A DNA stretch of 64,000 bases from Armigeres subalbatus (Eukaryota > Arthropoda > Insecta > Diptera > Culicidae). The position numbers were made by a program, and so were the translations under genes. Below the pieces are notes generated by a model. It ran no database searches, had not been told where the DNA came from, and saw nothing but the letters and a program-made list of their open reading frames with translations. This document shows positions 23,101 to 38,100 of the stretch, one piece after another; within the stretch, counting starts at the first letter, position 1; every line of letters starts with the position of its first letter. The stretch spans positions 1 through 64,000 of the forward strand of contig NW_026943207.1 of assembly GCF_024139115.2 (NCBI RefSeq). Reading direction: 5' to 3'.

Positions 23101-26100
23101 TCCGGTGACCTCGACCTCACTGGCTGGACTGGCGTTGCATCCAATCAACTCGGAATTTCCTCAGAGTTTTCCCAGAGCCCCCAGTGAAGTTTTCCTGAAG
23201 AGATTTTCCACGGCTAATACGTGCGAGGTGGGCAGCCGAGGCAAAATTAATTAATTCGCAATATTTTCATTAATATCCGGTGACCTCGACCTCACTGGCT
23301 GGACTGGCGTTGCATCCAATCAACTCGGAATTTCCCTCAGAGTTTTCCCAGAGCCCCCAGTGAAGTTTTCCTGAAGAGATTTTCCACGGCTAATAGGTGC
23401 GAAGTGGGCAGCCGAGGCAAAATTAATTAATTCGCAATATTTTCATTAATATCCGGTGACCTCGACCTCACTGGCTGGACTGGCGTTGCATCCAATCAAC
23501 TCGGAATTTCCCTCAGAGTTTTCCCAGAGCCCCCAGTGAAGTTTTCCTGAAGAGATTTTCCACGGCTAATAGGTGCGAGGTGGGCAGCCGAGGCAAAAAT
23601 TAATTAATTCGCAATATTTTCATTAATATCCGGTGACCTCGACCTCACTGGCTGGACTGGCGTTGCATCCAATCAACTCGGAATTTCCCTCAGAGTTTTC
23701 CCAGAACCCCCAGTGAAGTTTTCCTGAAGAGATTTTCCACGGCTAATAGGTGCGAGGTGGGCAGCCGAGGCAAAAATAATTAATTCGCAATATTTTCATT
23801 AACATCCGGTGACCTCGACCTCACTGGCTGGACTGGCGTTGCATCCAATCAACTCGGAATTTCCCTCAGAGTTTTCCCAGAGCCCCCAGTGAAGTTTTCC
23901 TGAAGAGATTTTCCACGGCTAATAGGTGCGAGGTGGGCAGCCGAGGCAAAAATTAATTAATTCGCAATATTTTCATTAATATCCAGTGACCTCGACCTCA
24001 CTGGCTGGACTGGCGTTGCATCCAATCAACTCGGAATTTCCCTTAGAGTTTTCCCAGAACCCCAGTGAAGTTTTCCTGAAGAGATTTTCCACGGCTAATA
24101 GGTGCGAGGTGGGCAGCCGAGGCAAAATTAATTAATTCGCAATATTTTCATTAATATCCGGTGACCTCGACCTCACTGGCTGGACTGGCGTTGCATCCAA
24201 TCAACTCGGAATTTCCCTCAGAGTTTTCCCAGAGCCCCCAGTGAAGTTTTCCTGAAGAGATTTTCACGGCTAATAGGTGCGAGGTGGGCAGCCGAGGCAA
24301 AAATTAATTAATTCGCAATATTTTCATTAATATCCGGTGACCTCGACCTCACTGGCTGGACTGGCGTTGCATCCAATCAACTCGGAATTCCTCTCAGAGT
24401 TTTCCCAGAACCCCCAGTGAAGTTTTCCTGAAGAGATTTTCCACGGCTAATAGGTGCGAGGTGGGCAGCCGAGGCAAAAATTAATTAATTCGCAATATTT
24501 TCATTAATATCCGGTGACCTCGACCTCACTGGCTGGACTGGCGTTGCATCCAATCAACTCGGAATTTCCCTCAGGGTTTTCCCAGAGCCCCAGTGAAGTT
24601 TTTCCGAGGAGATTTTCCACGGCTAATAGGTGCGAGGTGGGCAGCCGAGGCAAAAATTAATTAATTCGCAATATTTTCATTAATATCCAGTGCCCTCGAC
24701 CTCACTGGCTGGACTGGCGTTGCATCCAATCAACTCGGAATTTCCTCAGAGTTTTCCCAGAACCCCAGTGAAGTTTTCCTGAAGAGATTTTCCACGGCTA
24801 ATAGGTGCGAGGTGGGCAGCCGAGGCAAAAATTAATTAATTCGCAATATTTTCATTAATATCCGGTGACCTCGACCTCACTGGCTGGACTGGCGTTGCAT
24901 CCAATCAGCTCGGAATTCCCCTCAGAGTTTTCCCAGAACCCCCAGTGAAGTTTTCCTGAAGAGATTTTCCACGGCTAATAGGTGCGAGGTGGGCAGCCGA
25001 GGCAAAAATTAATTAATTCGCAATATTTTCATTAATATCCGGTGACCTCGACCTCACTGGCTGGACTGGCGTTGCATCCAATCAGCTCGGAATTCCCCTC
25101 AGAGTTTTCCCAGAACCTCCAGCGAAGTTTTCCTGAAGAGATTTTCCACGGCTAATAGGTGCGAGGTGGGCAGCCGAGGCAAAAATTAATTAATTCGCAA
25201 TATTTTCATTAATATCCGGTGACCTCGACCTCACTGGCTGGACTGGCGTTGCACCCAATCAACTCGGAATTTCCCTCAGAGTTTTCCCAGAGCCCCAGTG
25301 AAGTTTTCCTGAAGAGATTTTCCACGGCTAATAGGTGCGAGGTGGGCAGCCGAGGCAAAAATAATTAATTCGCAATATTTTCATTAATATCCGGTGACCT
25401 CGACCTCACTGGCTGGACTGGCGTTGCATCCAATCAACTCGGAATTTCCTTCAGAGTTTTCTCAGAGCACCCAGTGAAGTTTTCCTGAAGAGATTTTCCA
25501 CGGCTAATAGGTGCGAGGTGGGCAGCCGAGGCAAAAATTAATTAATTCGCAATATTTTCATTAATATCCAGTGACCTCGACCTCACTGGCTGGACTGGCG
25601 TTGCATCCAATCAACTCGGAATTTCCCTCAGAGTTTTCCCAGAGCCCCCAGTGAAGTTTTCCTGAAGAGATTTTCCACGGCTAATAGGTGCGAGGTGGGC
25701 AGCCGAGGCAAAAATTAATTAATTCGCAATATTTTCATTAATATCCGGTGACCTCGACCTCACTGGCTGGACTGGCGTTGCATCCAATCAACTCGGAATT
25801 TCCCTCAGAGTTTTCCCAGAGCCCCCAGTGAAGTTTTCCTGAAGAGATTTTCCACGGCTAATAGGTGCGAGGTGGGCAGCCGAGGCCAAAAATAATTAAT
25901 TCGCAATATTTTCATTAATATCCGGTGACCTCGACCTCACTGGCTGGACTGGCGTTGCACCCAATCAACTCGGAATTTCCCTCAGAGTTTTCCCAGAACC
26001 CCCAGTGAAGTTTTCCTGAAGAGATTTTCCACGGCTAATAGGTGCGAGGTGGGCAGCCGAGGCAAAAATTAATTAATTCGCAATATTTTCATTAATATCC

Positions 26101-29100
26101 GGTGACCTCGACCTCACTGGCTGGACTGGCGTTGCATCCAATCAACTCGGAATTCCCCTCAGAGTTTTCCCAGAACCCCCAGTGAAGTTTTCCTGAAGAG
26201 ATTTTCCACGGCTAATAGGTGCGAGGTGGGCAGCCGAGGCAAAAATAATTAATTCGCAATATTTTCATTAATATCCGGTGACCTCGACCTCACTGGCTGG
26301 ACTGGCGTTGCACCCAATCAACTCGGAATTTCCCTCAGAGTTTTCCCAGAGCCCCAGTGAAGTTTTCCTGAAGAGATTTTCCACGGCTAATAGGTGCGAG
26401 GTGGGCAGCCGAGGCAAAAAATGATTAATTCGCAATATTTTCATTAATATCCGGTGACCTCGACCTCACTGGCTGGACTGGCGTTGCATCCAATCAACTC
26501 GGAATTTCCCTCAGAGTTTTCCCAGAGCCCCCAGTGAAGTTTTCCTGAAGAGATTTTCCACGGCTAATAGGTGCGAGGTGGGCAGCCGAGGCAAAAATTA
26601 ATTAATTCGCAATATTTTCATTAATATCCGGTGACCTCGACCTCACTGGCTGGACTGGCGTTGCATCCAATCAACTCGGAATTCCCTCAGAGTTTTCCCA
26701 GAGCCCCCAGTGAAGTTTTCCTGAAGAGATTTTCCACGGCTAATAGGTGCGAGGTGGGCAGCCGAGGCAAAAATTAATTAATTCGCAATATTTTCATTAA
26801 TATCCGGTGACCTCGACCTCACTGGCTGGACTGGCGTTGCATCCAATCAAGTCGGAATTTCCCTCCGAGTTTTCCCAGAAGCCCCAGTGAAGTTTTCCTG
26901 AAGAGATTTTCCACGGCTAATAGGTGCGAGGTGGGCAGCCGAGGCAAAAATTAATTAATTCGCAATATTTTCATTAATATCCGGTGACCTCGACCTCACT
27001 GGCTGGACTGGCGTTGCATCCAATCAACTCGGAATTTCCCTCAGAGTTTTCCCAGAGCCCCCAGTGAAGTTTTCCTGAAGAGATTTTCCACGGCTAATAG
27101 GTGCGAGGTGGGCAGCCGATGCAAAATTAATTAATTCGCAATATTTTCATTATTATCCGGTGACCTCGACCTCACTGGCTGGACTGGCGTTGCATCCAAT
27201 CAACTCGGAATTTCCCTCAGAGTTTTCCCAGAGCCCCCAGTGAAGTTTTCCTGAAGAGATTTTCCGCGGCTAATAGGTGCGAGGTGGGCAGCCGAGGTAA
27301 AAATTGATTAATTCGCAATATTTCCATTGATATCCAGTGACCTCGACCTCACTGGCTGGACTGGCGTTGCATCCAATCAACTCGGAATTTCCCTCAAAGT
27401 TTTCTCAGAACCCCCAGTGAAGTTTACCTGAAGAGATTTTCCACGGCTAATAGGTGCGAGGTGGGCAGCCGAGGCAAAAATTAATTAATTCGCAATATTT
27501 TCATTAATATCCAGTGACCTCGACCTCACTGGCTGGACTGGCGTTGCATCCAATCAACTCGGAATTTCCCTCAGAGTTTTCCCAGAACCCCCAGTGAAGT
27601 TTTCCTGAAGAGATTTTCCACGGCTAATAGGTGCGAGGTGGGCAGCCGAGGCAAAAATTAATTAATTCGCAATATTTTCATTAATATCCGGTGACCTCGA
27701 CCTCACTGGCTGGACTGGCGTTGCATCCAATCAACTCGGAATTTCCCTCAGAGTTTTCCCAGAACCCCCAGTGAAGTTTTCCTGAAGAGATTTTCCACGG
27801 CTAATAGGTGCGAGGTGGGCAGCCGAGGCAAAAATTAATTAATTCGCAATATTTTCATTAATATCCGGTGACCTCGACCTCACTGGCTGGACTGGCGTTG
27901 CATCCAATCAACCCGGAATTTCCCTCAGAGTTTTCCCAGAGCACCCAGTGAAGTTTTCCTGAAGAGATTTTCCACGGCTAATAGGTGCGAGGTGGGCAGC
28001 CGAGGGCAAAAATTAATTAATTCGCAATATTTTCATTAATATCCGGTGACCTCGACCTCACTGGCTGGACTGGCGTTGCATCCAATCAACTCGGAATTTC
28101 CCTCAGAGTTTTCCCAGAACCCCCAGTGAAGTTTTCCTGAAGAGATTTTCCACGGCTAATAGGTGCGAGGTGGGCAGCCGAGGCAAAAATTAATTAATTC
28201 GCAATATTTTCATTAATATCCGGTGACCTCGACCTCACTGGCTGGACTGGCGTTGCAGCCAATCAACTCGGAGTTTCCCTCAGAGCTTTCCCAGCGCCCG
28301 CAGTGAAGTTTTCGTGAAGAGATTTTCCACGGCTAATAGGTGCGAGGTGGGCAGCCGAGGCAAAAATTAATTAATTCGCAATATTTTCATTAATATCCAG
28401 TGACCTCGACCTCACTGGCTGGACTGGCGTTGCATCCCATCAACTCGGAATTTCCCTCAGAGCTTTCCCAGAGCCCCCAGTGAAGTTTTCCTGAAGAGAT
28501 TTTCCACGGCTAATAGGTGCGAGGTGGGCAGCCGAGGCAAAAATTAATTAATTCGCAATATTTTCATTAATATCCGGTGACCTCGACCTCACTGGCTGGA
28601 CTGGCGTTGCATCCAATCAACTCGGAATTTCCCTCAGAGCTTTCCCAGAACCCCCAGTGAAGTTTTCCCGAAGAGATTTTCCACGGCTAATAGGTGCGAG
28701 GTGGGCAGCCGAGGCAAAAATAATTAATTCGCAATATTTTCATTAATATCCAGTGACCTCGACCTCACTGGCTGGACTGGCGTTGCATCCAATCAACTCG
28801 GAATTTCCCTCAGAGCTTTCCCAGAGCCCCCAGTGAAGTTTTCCTGAAGAGATTTTCCACGGCTAATAGGTGCGAGGTGGGCAGCCGAGGCAAAAATTAA
28901 TTAATTCGCAATATTTTCATTAATATCCGGTGACCTCGACCTCACTGGCTGGACTGGCGTTGCATCCAATCAACTCGGAATTTCCCTCAGAGTTTTCCCA
29001 GAGCACACAGTGAAGTTTTCCTGAAGAGATTTTCCACGGCTAATAGGTGCGAGGTGGGCAGCCGAGGCAAAAATTAATTAATTCGCAATATTTTCATTAA

Positions 29101-32100
29101 TATCCGGTGACCTCGACCTCACTGGCTGGACTGGCGTTGCACCCAATCAACTCGGAATTTCCCTCAGAGTTTTCCCAGAGCCCACAGTGTAGTTTTCCTG
29201 AAGAGATTTTCCACGGCTAATAGGTGCGAGGTGGGCAGCCGAGGCAAAAATTAATTAATTCGCAATATTTTCATTAATATCCGGTGACCTCGACCTCACT
29301 GGCTGGACTGGCGTTGCATCCAATCAACTCGGAATTTCCCTCAGAGTTTTCCCAGAACCCCAGTGAAGTTTTCCTGAAGAGATTTTCCACGGCTAATAGG
29401 TGCGAGGTGGGCAGCCGAGGCAAAAATTAATTAATTCGCAATATTTTCATTAATATCCGGTGACCTCGACCTCACTGGCTGGACTGGCGTTGCATCCAAT
29501 CAACTCGGAATTTCCCTCAGAGCTTTCCCAGAGCCCCCAGTGAAGTTTTCCTGAAGAGATTTTCCACGGCTAATAGGTGCGAGGTGGGCAGCCGAGGCAA
29601 AAATTAATTAATTCGCAATATTTTCATTAATATCCGGTGACCTCGACCTCACTGGCTGGACTGGCGTTGCATCCAATCAACTCGGAATTTCCCTCAGAGC
29701 TTTCCCAGAACCCCAGTGAAGTTTTCCTGAAGAGATTTTCCACGGCTAATAGGTGCGAGGTGGGCAGCCGAGGCAAAATTAATTAATTCGCAATATTTTC
29801 ATTAATATCCGGTGACCTCGACCTCACTGGCTGGACTGGCGTTGCATCCAATCAACTCGGAATTTCCCTCAGAGTTTTTCCAGAGCACCCAGTGAAGTTT
29901 TCCTGAAGAGATTTTCTACGGCTAATAGGTGCGAAGTGGGCAGCCGAGGCAAAATTAATTAATTCGCAATATTTTCATTAATATCCGGTGACCTCGACCT
30001 CACTGGCTGGACTGGCGTTGCATCCAATCAACTCGGAATTTCCCTCAGAGTTTTCCCAGAGCCCCCAGTGAAGTTTTCCTGAAGAGATTTTCCACGGCTA
30101 ATAGGTGCGAGGTGGGCAGCCGAGGCAAAAATTAATTAATTCGCAATATTTTCATTAATATCCGGTGACCTCGACCTCACTGGCTGGACTGGCGTTGCAT
30201 CCAATCAACTCGGAATTTCCCTCAGAGCTTTCCCAGAGCCCCCAGTGAAGTTTTCCTGAAGAGATTTTCCACGGCTAATAGGTGCGAGGTGGGCAGCCGA
30301 GGCAAAAATTAATTAATTCGCAATATTTTCATTAATATCCAGTGACCTCGACCTCACTGGCTGGACTGGCGTTGCATCCAATCAACTCGGAATTTCCCTC
30401 AGAGTTTTCCCAGAACCCCAGTGAAGTTTTCCTGAAGAGATTTTCCACGGCTAATAGGTGCGAGGTGGGGAGCCGAGGCAAAAATAATTAATTCGCAATA
30501 TTTTCATTAACATCCGGTGACCTCGACCTCACTGGCTGGACTGGCGTTGCATCCAATCAACTCGGAATTTCCCTCAGAGTTTTCCCAGAGCCCACAGTGA
30601 AGTTTTTCTGAAGAGATTTTCCACGGCTAATAGGTGCGAAGTGGGCAGCCGAGGCAAAAATTGATTAATTCGAATAATTTTCATTAATATCCGGTGACCT
30701 CGACCTCACTGGCTGGACTGGCGTTGCATCCAATCAACTCGGAATTTCCCTCAGAGTTTTTCCAGGTCACCCAGTGAAGTTTTCCTGAAGAGATTTTCCA
30801 CGGCTAATAGGTGCGAAGTGGGCAGCCGAGGCAAAAATTGATTAATTCGAATAATTTTCATTAATATCCGGTGACCTCGACCTCACTGGCTGGACTGGCG
30901 TTGCATCCAATCAACTCGGAATTTCCCTCAGAGTTTTCCCAGAGCCCCCGTGAAGTTCTCCCGAGGGGATTGTCCACGGCTAATAGGTGCGAGGTGGGCA
31001 GCCGAGGCAAAAATTAATTAATTCGCAATATTTTCATTAATATCCAGTGACCTCGACCTCACTGGCTGGACTGGCGTTGCATCCAATCAACTCGGAATTT
31101 CCCTCAGAGTTTTCCCAGAACCCCCAGTGAAGTTTTCCTGAAGAGATTTTCCACGGCTAATAGGTGCGAGGTGGGCAGCCGAGGCAAAAATTAATTAATT
31201 CGCAATATTTTCATTAATATCCGGTGACCTCGACCTCACTGGCTGGACTGGCGTTGCATCCAATCAACTCGGAATTTCCCTCAGAGTTTTCCCAGAGCCC
31301 CCAGTGAAGTTTTCCTGAAGAGATTTTCCACGGCTAATAGGTGCGAGGTGGGCAGCCGAGGCAAAAATTAATTAATTCGCAATATTTTCATTAATATCCG
31401 GTGACCTCGACCTCACTGGCTGGACTGGCGTTGCATCCAATCAACTCGGAATTTCCCTCAGAGCTTTCCCAGTTTTCCTGAAGAGATTTTCCACGGCTAA
31501 TAGGTGCGAGGTGGGCAGCCGAGGCAAAAATTAATTAATTCGCAATATTTTCATTAATATCCAGTGACCTCGACCTCACTGGCTGGACTGGCGTTGCATC
31601 CAATCAACTCGGAATTTCCCTCAGAGTTTTCCCAGAACCCCCAGTGAAGTTTTCCCGAAGAGATTTTCCACGGCTAATAGGTGCGAGGTGGGCAGCCGAG
31701 GCAAAAATTAATTAATTCGCAATATTTTCATTAATATCCGGTGACCTCGACCTCACTGGCTGGACTGGCGTTGCATCCAATCAACTCGGAATTTCCTCAG
31801 AGTTTTCCCAGACCCCACAGTTGAGTTTTCCTCAAGAGATTTTCCACGGCTAATAGGTTCGAGGTGGGCAGCCGAGGCAAAAATTAATTAATTCGCAATA
31901 TTTTCATTAATATCCGGTGACCTCGACCTCACTGGCTGGACTGGCATTGCATCCAATCAACTCGGAATTCCCCTCAGAGTTTTCCCAGAACCCCAGTGAA
32001 GTTTTCCTGAAGAGATTTTCCACGGCTAATAGGTGCGAGGTGGGCAGCCGAGGCAAAATTAATTAATTCGCAATATTTTCATTAATATCCAGTGACCTCG

Positions 32101-35100
32101 ACCTCACTGGCTGGACTGGCGTTGCATCCAATCAACTCGGAATTCCCCTCAGAGTTTTCCCAGAACCCCCAGTGAAGTTCTCCCGAAGAGATTTTCCACG
32201 GCTAATAGGTGCGAGGGGGGAAGCCGGGGAAAAAAGTAAGTCACTCGCAATATTTTCATTAATATCCGGTGACCTCGACCTCACTGGCTGGACTGGCGTT
32301 GCATCCAATCAACTCGGAATTTCCCTCAGAGCTTTCCCAGAGCCCCCAGTGAAGTTTTCCTGAAGAGATTTTCCACGGCTAATAGGTGCGAGGTGGGCAG
32401 CCGATGCAAAATTAATTAATTCGCAATATTTTCATTAATATCCGGTGACCTCGACCTCACTGGCTGGACTGGCGTTGCACCCAATCAACTCGGAATTTCC
32501 CTCAGAGTTTTCCCAGAGCCCCAGTGAAGTTTTCCTGAAGAGATTTTCCACGGCTAATAGGTGCGAGGTGGGCAGCCGAGGCAAAAATAATTAATTCGCA
32601 ATATTTTCATTAATATCCGGTGACCTCGACCTCACTGGCTGGACTGGCGTTGCATCCAATCAACTCGGCATCTCCCTCAGAGTTTTCCCAGAGCCCCCAG
32701 TGAAGTTTTCCTGAAGAGATTTTCCACGGCTAATAGGTGCGAGGTGGGCAGCCGAGGCAAAAATTAATTAATTCGCAATATTTTCATTAATATCCGGTGA
32801 CCTCGACCTCACTGGCTGGACTGGCGTTGCATCCAATCAACTCGGAATTTCCCTCAGAGTTTTCCCAGAGCCCCCAGTGAAGTTTTCCTGAAGAGATTTT
32901 CCACGGCTAATAGGTGCGAGGTGGGCAGCCGAGGCAAAAATTAATTAATTCGCAATATTTTCATTAATATCCGGTGACCTCGACCTCACTGGCTGGACTG
33001 GCGTTGCACCCAATCAACTCGGAATTTCCCTCAGAGTTTTCCCAGAGCCCCCAGTGAAGTTTTCCTGAAGAGATTTTCCACGGCTAATAGGTGCGAGGTG
33101 GGCAGCCGAGGCAAAAATTAATTAATTCGCAATATTTTCATTAATATCCGGTGACCTCGACCTCACTGGCTGGACTGGCGTTGCATCCAATCAACTCGGA
33201 ATTTCCCTCAGAGTTTTCCCAGAGCACACAGTGAAGTTTTCCTGAAGAGATTTTCCACGGCTAATAGGTGCGAGGTGGGCAGCCGAGGCAAAAATTAATT
33301 AATTCGCAATATTTTCATTAATATCCGGTGACCTCGACCTCACTGGCTGGACTGGCGTTGCATCCAATCAACTCGGAATTCCCCTCAGAGTTTTCCCAGA
33401 ACCCCCAGTGAAGTTTTCCTGAAGAGATTTTCCACGGCTAATAGGTGCGAGGTGGGCAGCCGAGGCAAAAATTAATTAATTCGCAATATTTTCATTAATA
33501 TCCAGTGACCTCGACCTCACTGGCTGGACTGGCGTTGCATCCAATCAACTCGGAATTCCCCTCAGAGTTTTCCCAGAACCCCCAGTGAAGTTTTCCCGAA
33601 GAGATTTTCCACGGCTAATAGGTGCGAGGTGGGCAACCGAGGCAAAAATAATTAATTCGCAATATTTTCATTAACATCCGGTGACCTCGACCTCACTGGC
33701 TGGACTGGCGTTGCATCCAATCAACTCGGAATTCCCCTCAGAGTTTTCCCAGAACCCCCAGTGAAGTTTTCCTGAAGAGATTTTCCACGGCTAATAGGTG
33801 CGAGGTGGGCAGCCGAGGCCAAAAATAATTAATTCGCAATATTTTCATTAATATCCGGTGACCTCGACCTCACTGGCTGGACTGGCGTTGCACCCAATCA
33901 ACTCGGAATTTCCCTCAGAGTTTTCCCAGAGCCCCCAGTGAAGTTTTCCTGAAGAGATTTTCCACGGCTAATAGGTGCGAGGTGGGCAGCCGAGGCCAAA
34001 AATAATTAATTCGCAATATTTTCATTAATATCCGGTGACCTCGACCTCACTGGCTGGACTGGCGTTGCATCCAATCAACTCGGAATTCCCCTCAGAGTTT
34101 TCCCAGAATTCCCAGTGAAGTTTTACTGAAGAGATTTTCCACGGCTAATAGGTGCGAGGTGGGCAGCCGAGGCCAAAAATAATTAATTCGCAATATTTTC
34201 ATTAATATCCGGTGACCTCGACCTCACTGGCTGGACTGGCGTTGCATCCAATCAACTCGGAATTCCCCTCAGAGTTTTCCCAGAACCCCCAGTGAAGTTC
34301 TCCCGAAGAGATTTTCCACGGCTAATAGGTGCGAGGTGGGCAGCCGAGGCAAAAATTAATTAATTCGCAATATTTTCATTAATATCCGGTGACCTCGACC
34401 TCACTGGCTGGACTGGCGTTGCACCCAATCAACTCGGAATTTCCCTCAGAGTTTTCCCAGAGCCCCCAGTGAAGTTTTCCTGAAGAGATTTTCCACGGCT
34501 AATAGGTGCGAGGTGGGCAGCCGAGGCAAAAATTAATTAATTCGCAATATTTTCATTAATATCCGGTGACCTCGACCTCACTGGCTGGACTGGCGTTGCA
34601 CCCAATCAACTAGGAATTTCCCTCAGAGTTTTCCCAGAGCACACAGTGAAGTTTTCCTGAAGAGATTTTCCACGGCTAATAGGTGCGAGGTGGGCAGCCG
34701 AGGCAAAAATTAATTAATTCGCAATATTTTCATTAATATCCGGTGACCTCGACCTCACTGGCTGGACTGGCGTTGCATCCAATCAACTCGGAATTCCCCT
34801 CAGAGTTTTCCCAGAACCCCCAGTGAAGTTTTCCTGAAGAGATTTTCCACGGCTAATAGGTGCGAGGTGGGCAGCCGAGGCAAAAATTAATTAATTCGCA
34901 ATATTTTCATTAATATCCGGTGACCTCGACCTCACTGGCTGGACTGGCGTTGCATCCAATCAACTCGGAATTCCCCTCAGAGTTTTCCCAGAACCCCCAG
35001 TGAAGTTCTCCCGAAGAGATTTTCCACGGCTAATAGGTGCGAGGTGGGCAGCCGAGGCAAAAATTAATTAATTCGCAATATTTTCATTAACATCCGGTGA

Positions 35101-38100
35101 CCTCGACCTCACTGGCTGGACTGGCGTTGCATCCAATCAACTCGGAATTCCCCTCAGAGTTTTCCCAGAACCCCCAGTGAAGTTTTCCCGAAGAGATTTT
35201 CCACGGCTAATAGGTGCGAGGTGGGCAGCCGAGGCAAAAATTAATTAATTCGCAATATTTTCATTAATATCCGGTGACCTCGACCTCACTGGCTGGACTG
35301 GCGTTGCACCCAATCAACTCGGAATTTCCCTCAGAGTTTTCCCAGAGCCCCAGTGAAGTTTTCCTGAAGAGATTTTCCACGGCTAATAGGTGCGAGGTGG
35401 GCAGCCGAGGCAAAAATTAATTAATTCGCAATATTTTCATTAATATCCGGTGACCTCGACCTCACTGGCTGGACTGGCGTTGCATCCAATCAACTCGGAA
35501 TTCTCCTCAGAGTTTTCCCAGAACCCCCAGTGAAGTTTTCCCGAAGAGATTTTCCACGGCTAATAGGTGCGAGGTGGGCAGCCGAGGCAAAAATTAATTA
35601 ATTCGCAATATTTTCATTAATATCCGGTGACCTCGACCTCACTGGCTGGACTGGCGTTGCACCCAATCAACTCGGAATTTCCCTCAGAGTTTTCCCAGAG
35701 CCCCAGTGAAGTTTTCCTGAAGAGATTTTCCACGGCTAATAGGTGCGAGGTGGGCAGCCGAGGCAAAAATTAATTAATTCGCAATATTTTCATTAATATC
35801 CAGTGACCTCGACCTCACTGGCTGGACTGGCGTTGCATCCAATCAACTCGGAATTCCCCTCAGAGTTTTCCCAGAACCCCCAGTGAAGTTTTCCCGAAGA
35901 GATTTTCCACGGCTAATAGGTGCGAGGTGGGCAGCCGAGGCAAAAATTAATTAATTCGCAATATTTTCATTAATATCCGGTGACCTCGACCTCACTGGCT
36001 GGACTGGCGTTGCACCCAATCAACTCGGAATTTCCCTCAGAGTTTTCCCAGAGCCCCAGTGAAGTTTTCCTGAAGAGATTTTCCACGGCTAATAGGTGCG
36101 AGGTGGGCAGCCGAGGCAAAAATTAATTAATTCGCAATATTTTCATTAATATCCAGTGACCTCGACCTCACTGGCTGGACTGGCGTTGCATCCAATCAAC
36201 TCGGAATTCCCCTCAGAATTTTCCCAGAACCCCCAGTGAAGTTTTCCTGAAGAGATTTTCCACGGCTAATAGGTGCGAGGTGGGCAGCCGAGGCCAAAAA
36301 TAATTAATTCGCAATATTTTCATTAATATCCGGTGACCTCGACCTCACTGGCTGGACTGGCGTTGCACCCAATCAACTAGGAATTTCCCTCAGAGTTTTC
36401 CCAGAGCACACAGTGAAGTTTTCCTGAAGAGATTTTCCACGGCTAATAGGTGCGAGGTGGGCAGCCGAGGCAAAAATTAATTAATTCGCAATATTTTCAT
36501 TAATATCCGGTGACCTCGACCTCACTGGCTGGACTGGCGTTGCATCCAATCAACTCGGAATTCCCCTCAGAGTTTTCCCAGAACCCCCAGTGAAGTTTTC
36601 CTGAAGAGATTTTCCACGGCTAATAGGTGCGAGGTGGGCAGCCGAGGCAAAAATTAATTAATTCGCAATATTTTCATTAATATCCGGTGACCTCGACCTC
36701 ACTGGCTGGACTGGCGTTGCATCCAATCAACTCGGAATTCCCCTCAGAGTTTTCCCAGAACCCCCAGTGAAGTTCTCCCGAAGAGATTTTCCACGGCTAA
36801 TAGGTGCGAGGTGGGCAGCCGAGGCAAAAATAATTAATTCGCAATATTTTCATTAACATCCGGTGACCTCGACCTCACTGGCTGGACTGGCGTTGCATCC
36901 AATCAACTCGGAATTCCCCTCAGAGTTTTCCCAGAACCCCCAGTGAAGTTTTCCTGAAGAGATTTTCCACGGCTAATAGGTGCGAGGTGGGCAGCCGAGG
37001 CCAAAAATAATTAATTCGCAATATTTTCATTAATATTCGGTGACCTCGACCTCACTGGCTGGACTGGCGTTGCATCCAATCAACTCGGAATTCCCCTCAG
37101 AGTTTTCCCAGAACCCCCAGTGAAGTTTTCCCGAAGAGATTTTCCACGGCTAATAGGTGCGAGGTGGGCAGCCGAGGCAAAATTAATTAATTCGCAATAT
37201 TTTCATTAATATCCAGTGACCTCGACCTCACTGGCTGGACTGGCGTTGCATCCAATCAACTCGGAATTCCCCTCAGAATTTTCCCAGAACCCCCAGTGAA
37301 GTTTTCCTGAAGAGATTTTCCACGGCTAATAGGTGCGAGGTGGGCAGCCGAGGCCAAAAATAATTAATTCGCAATATTTTCATTAATATCCGGTGACCTC
37401 GACCTCACTGGCTGGACTGGCGTTGCACCCAATCAACTCGGAATTTCCCTCAGAGTTTTCCCAGAGCACACAGTGAAGTTTTCCTGAAGAGATTTTCCAC
37501 GGCTAATAGGTGCGAGGTGGGCAGCCGAGGCAAAAATTAATTAATTCGCAATATTTTCATTAATATCCGGTGACCTCGACCTCACTGGCTGGACTGGCGT
37601 TGCATCCAATCAACTCGGAATTCCCCTCAGAGTTTTCCCAGAACCCCCAGTGAAGTTTTCCTGAAGAGATTTTCCACGGCTAATAGGTGCGAGGTGGGCA
37701 GCCGAGGCAAAAATTAATTAATTCGCAATATTTTCATTAATATCCGGTGACCTCGACCTCACTGGCTGGACTGGCGTTGCATCCAATCAACTCGGAATTC
37801 CCCTCAGAGTTTTCCCAGAACCCCCAGTGAAGTTCTCCCGAAGAGATTTTCCACGGCTAATAGGTGCGAGGTGGGCAGCCGAGGCAAAAATAATTAATTC
37901 GCAATATTTTCATTAACATCCGGTGACCTCGACCTCACTGGCTGGACTGGCGTTGCATCCAATCAACTCGGAATTCCCCTCAGAGTTTTCCCAGAACCCC
38001 CAGTGAAGTTTTCCCGAAGAGATTTTCCACGGCTAATAGGTGCGAGGTGGGCAGCCGAGGCAAAAATTAATTAATTCGCAATATTTTCATTAATATCCGG

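Noticed and set aside
32172..32363. Open frame within the satellite
   Set aside because: It is a translation of two satellite monomers; the same frame is closed in other monomers.
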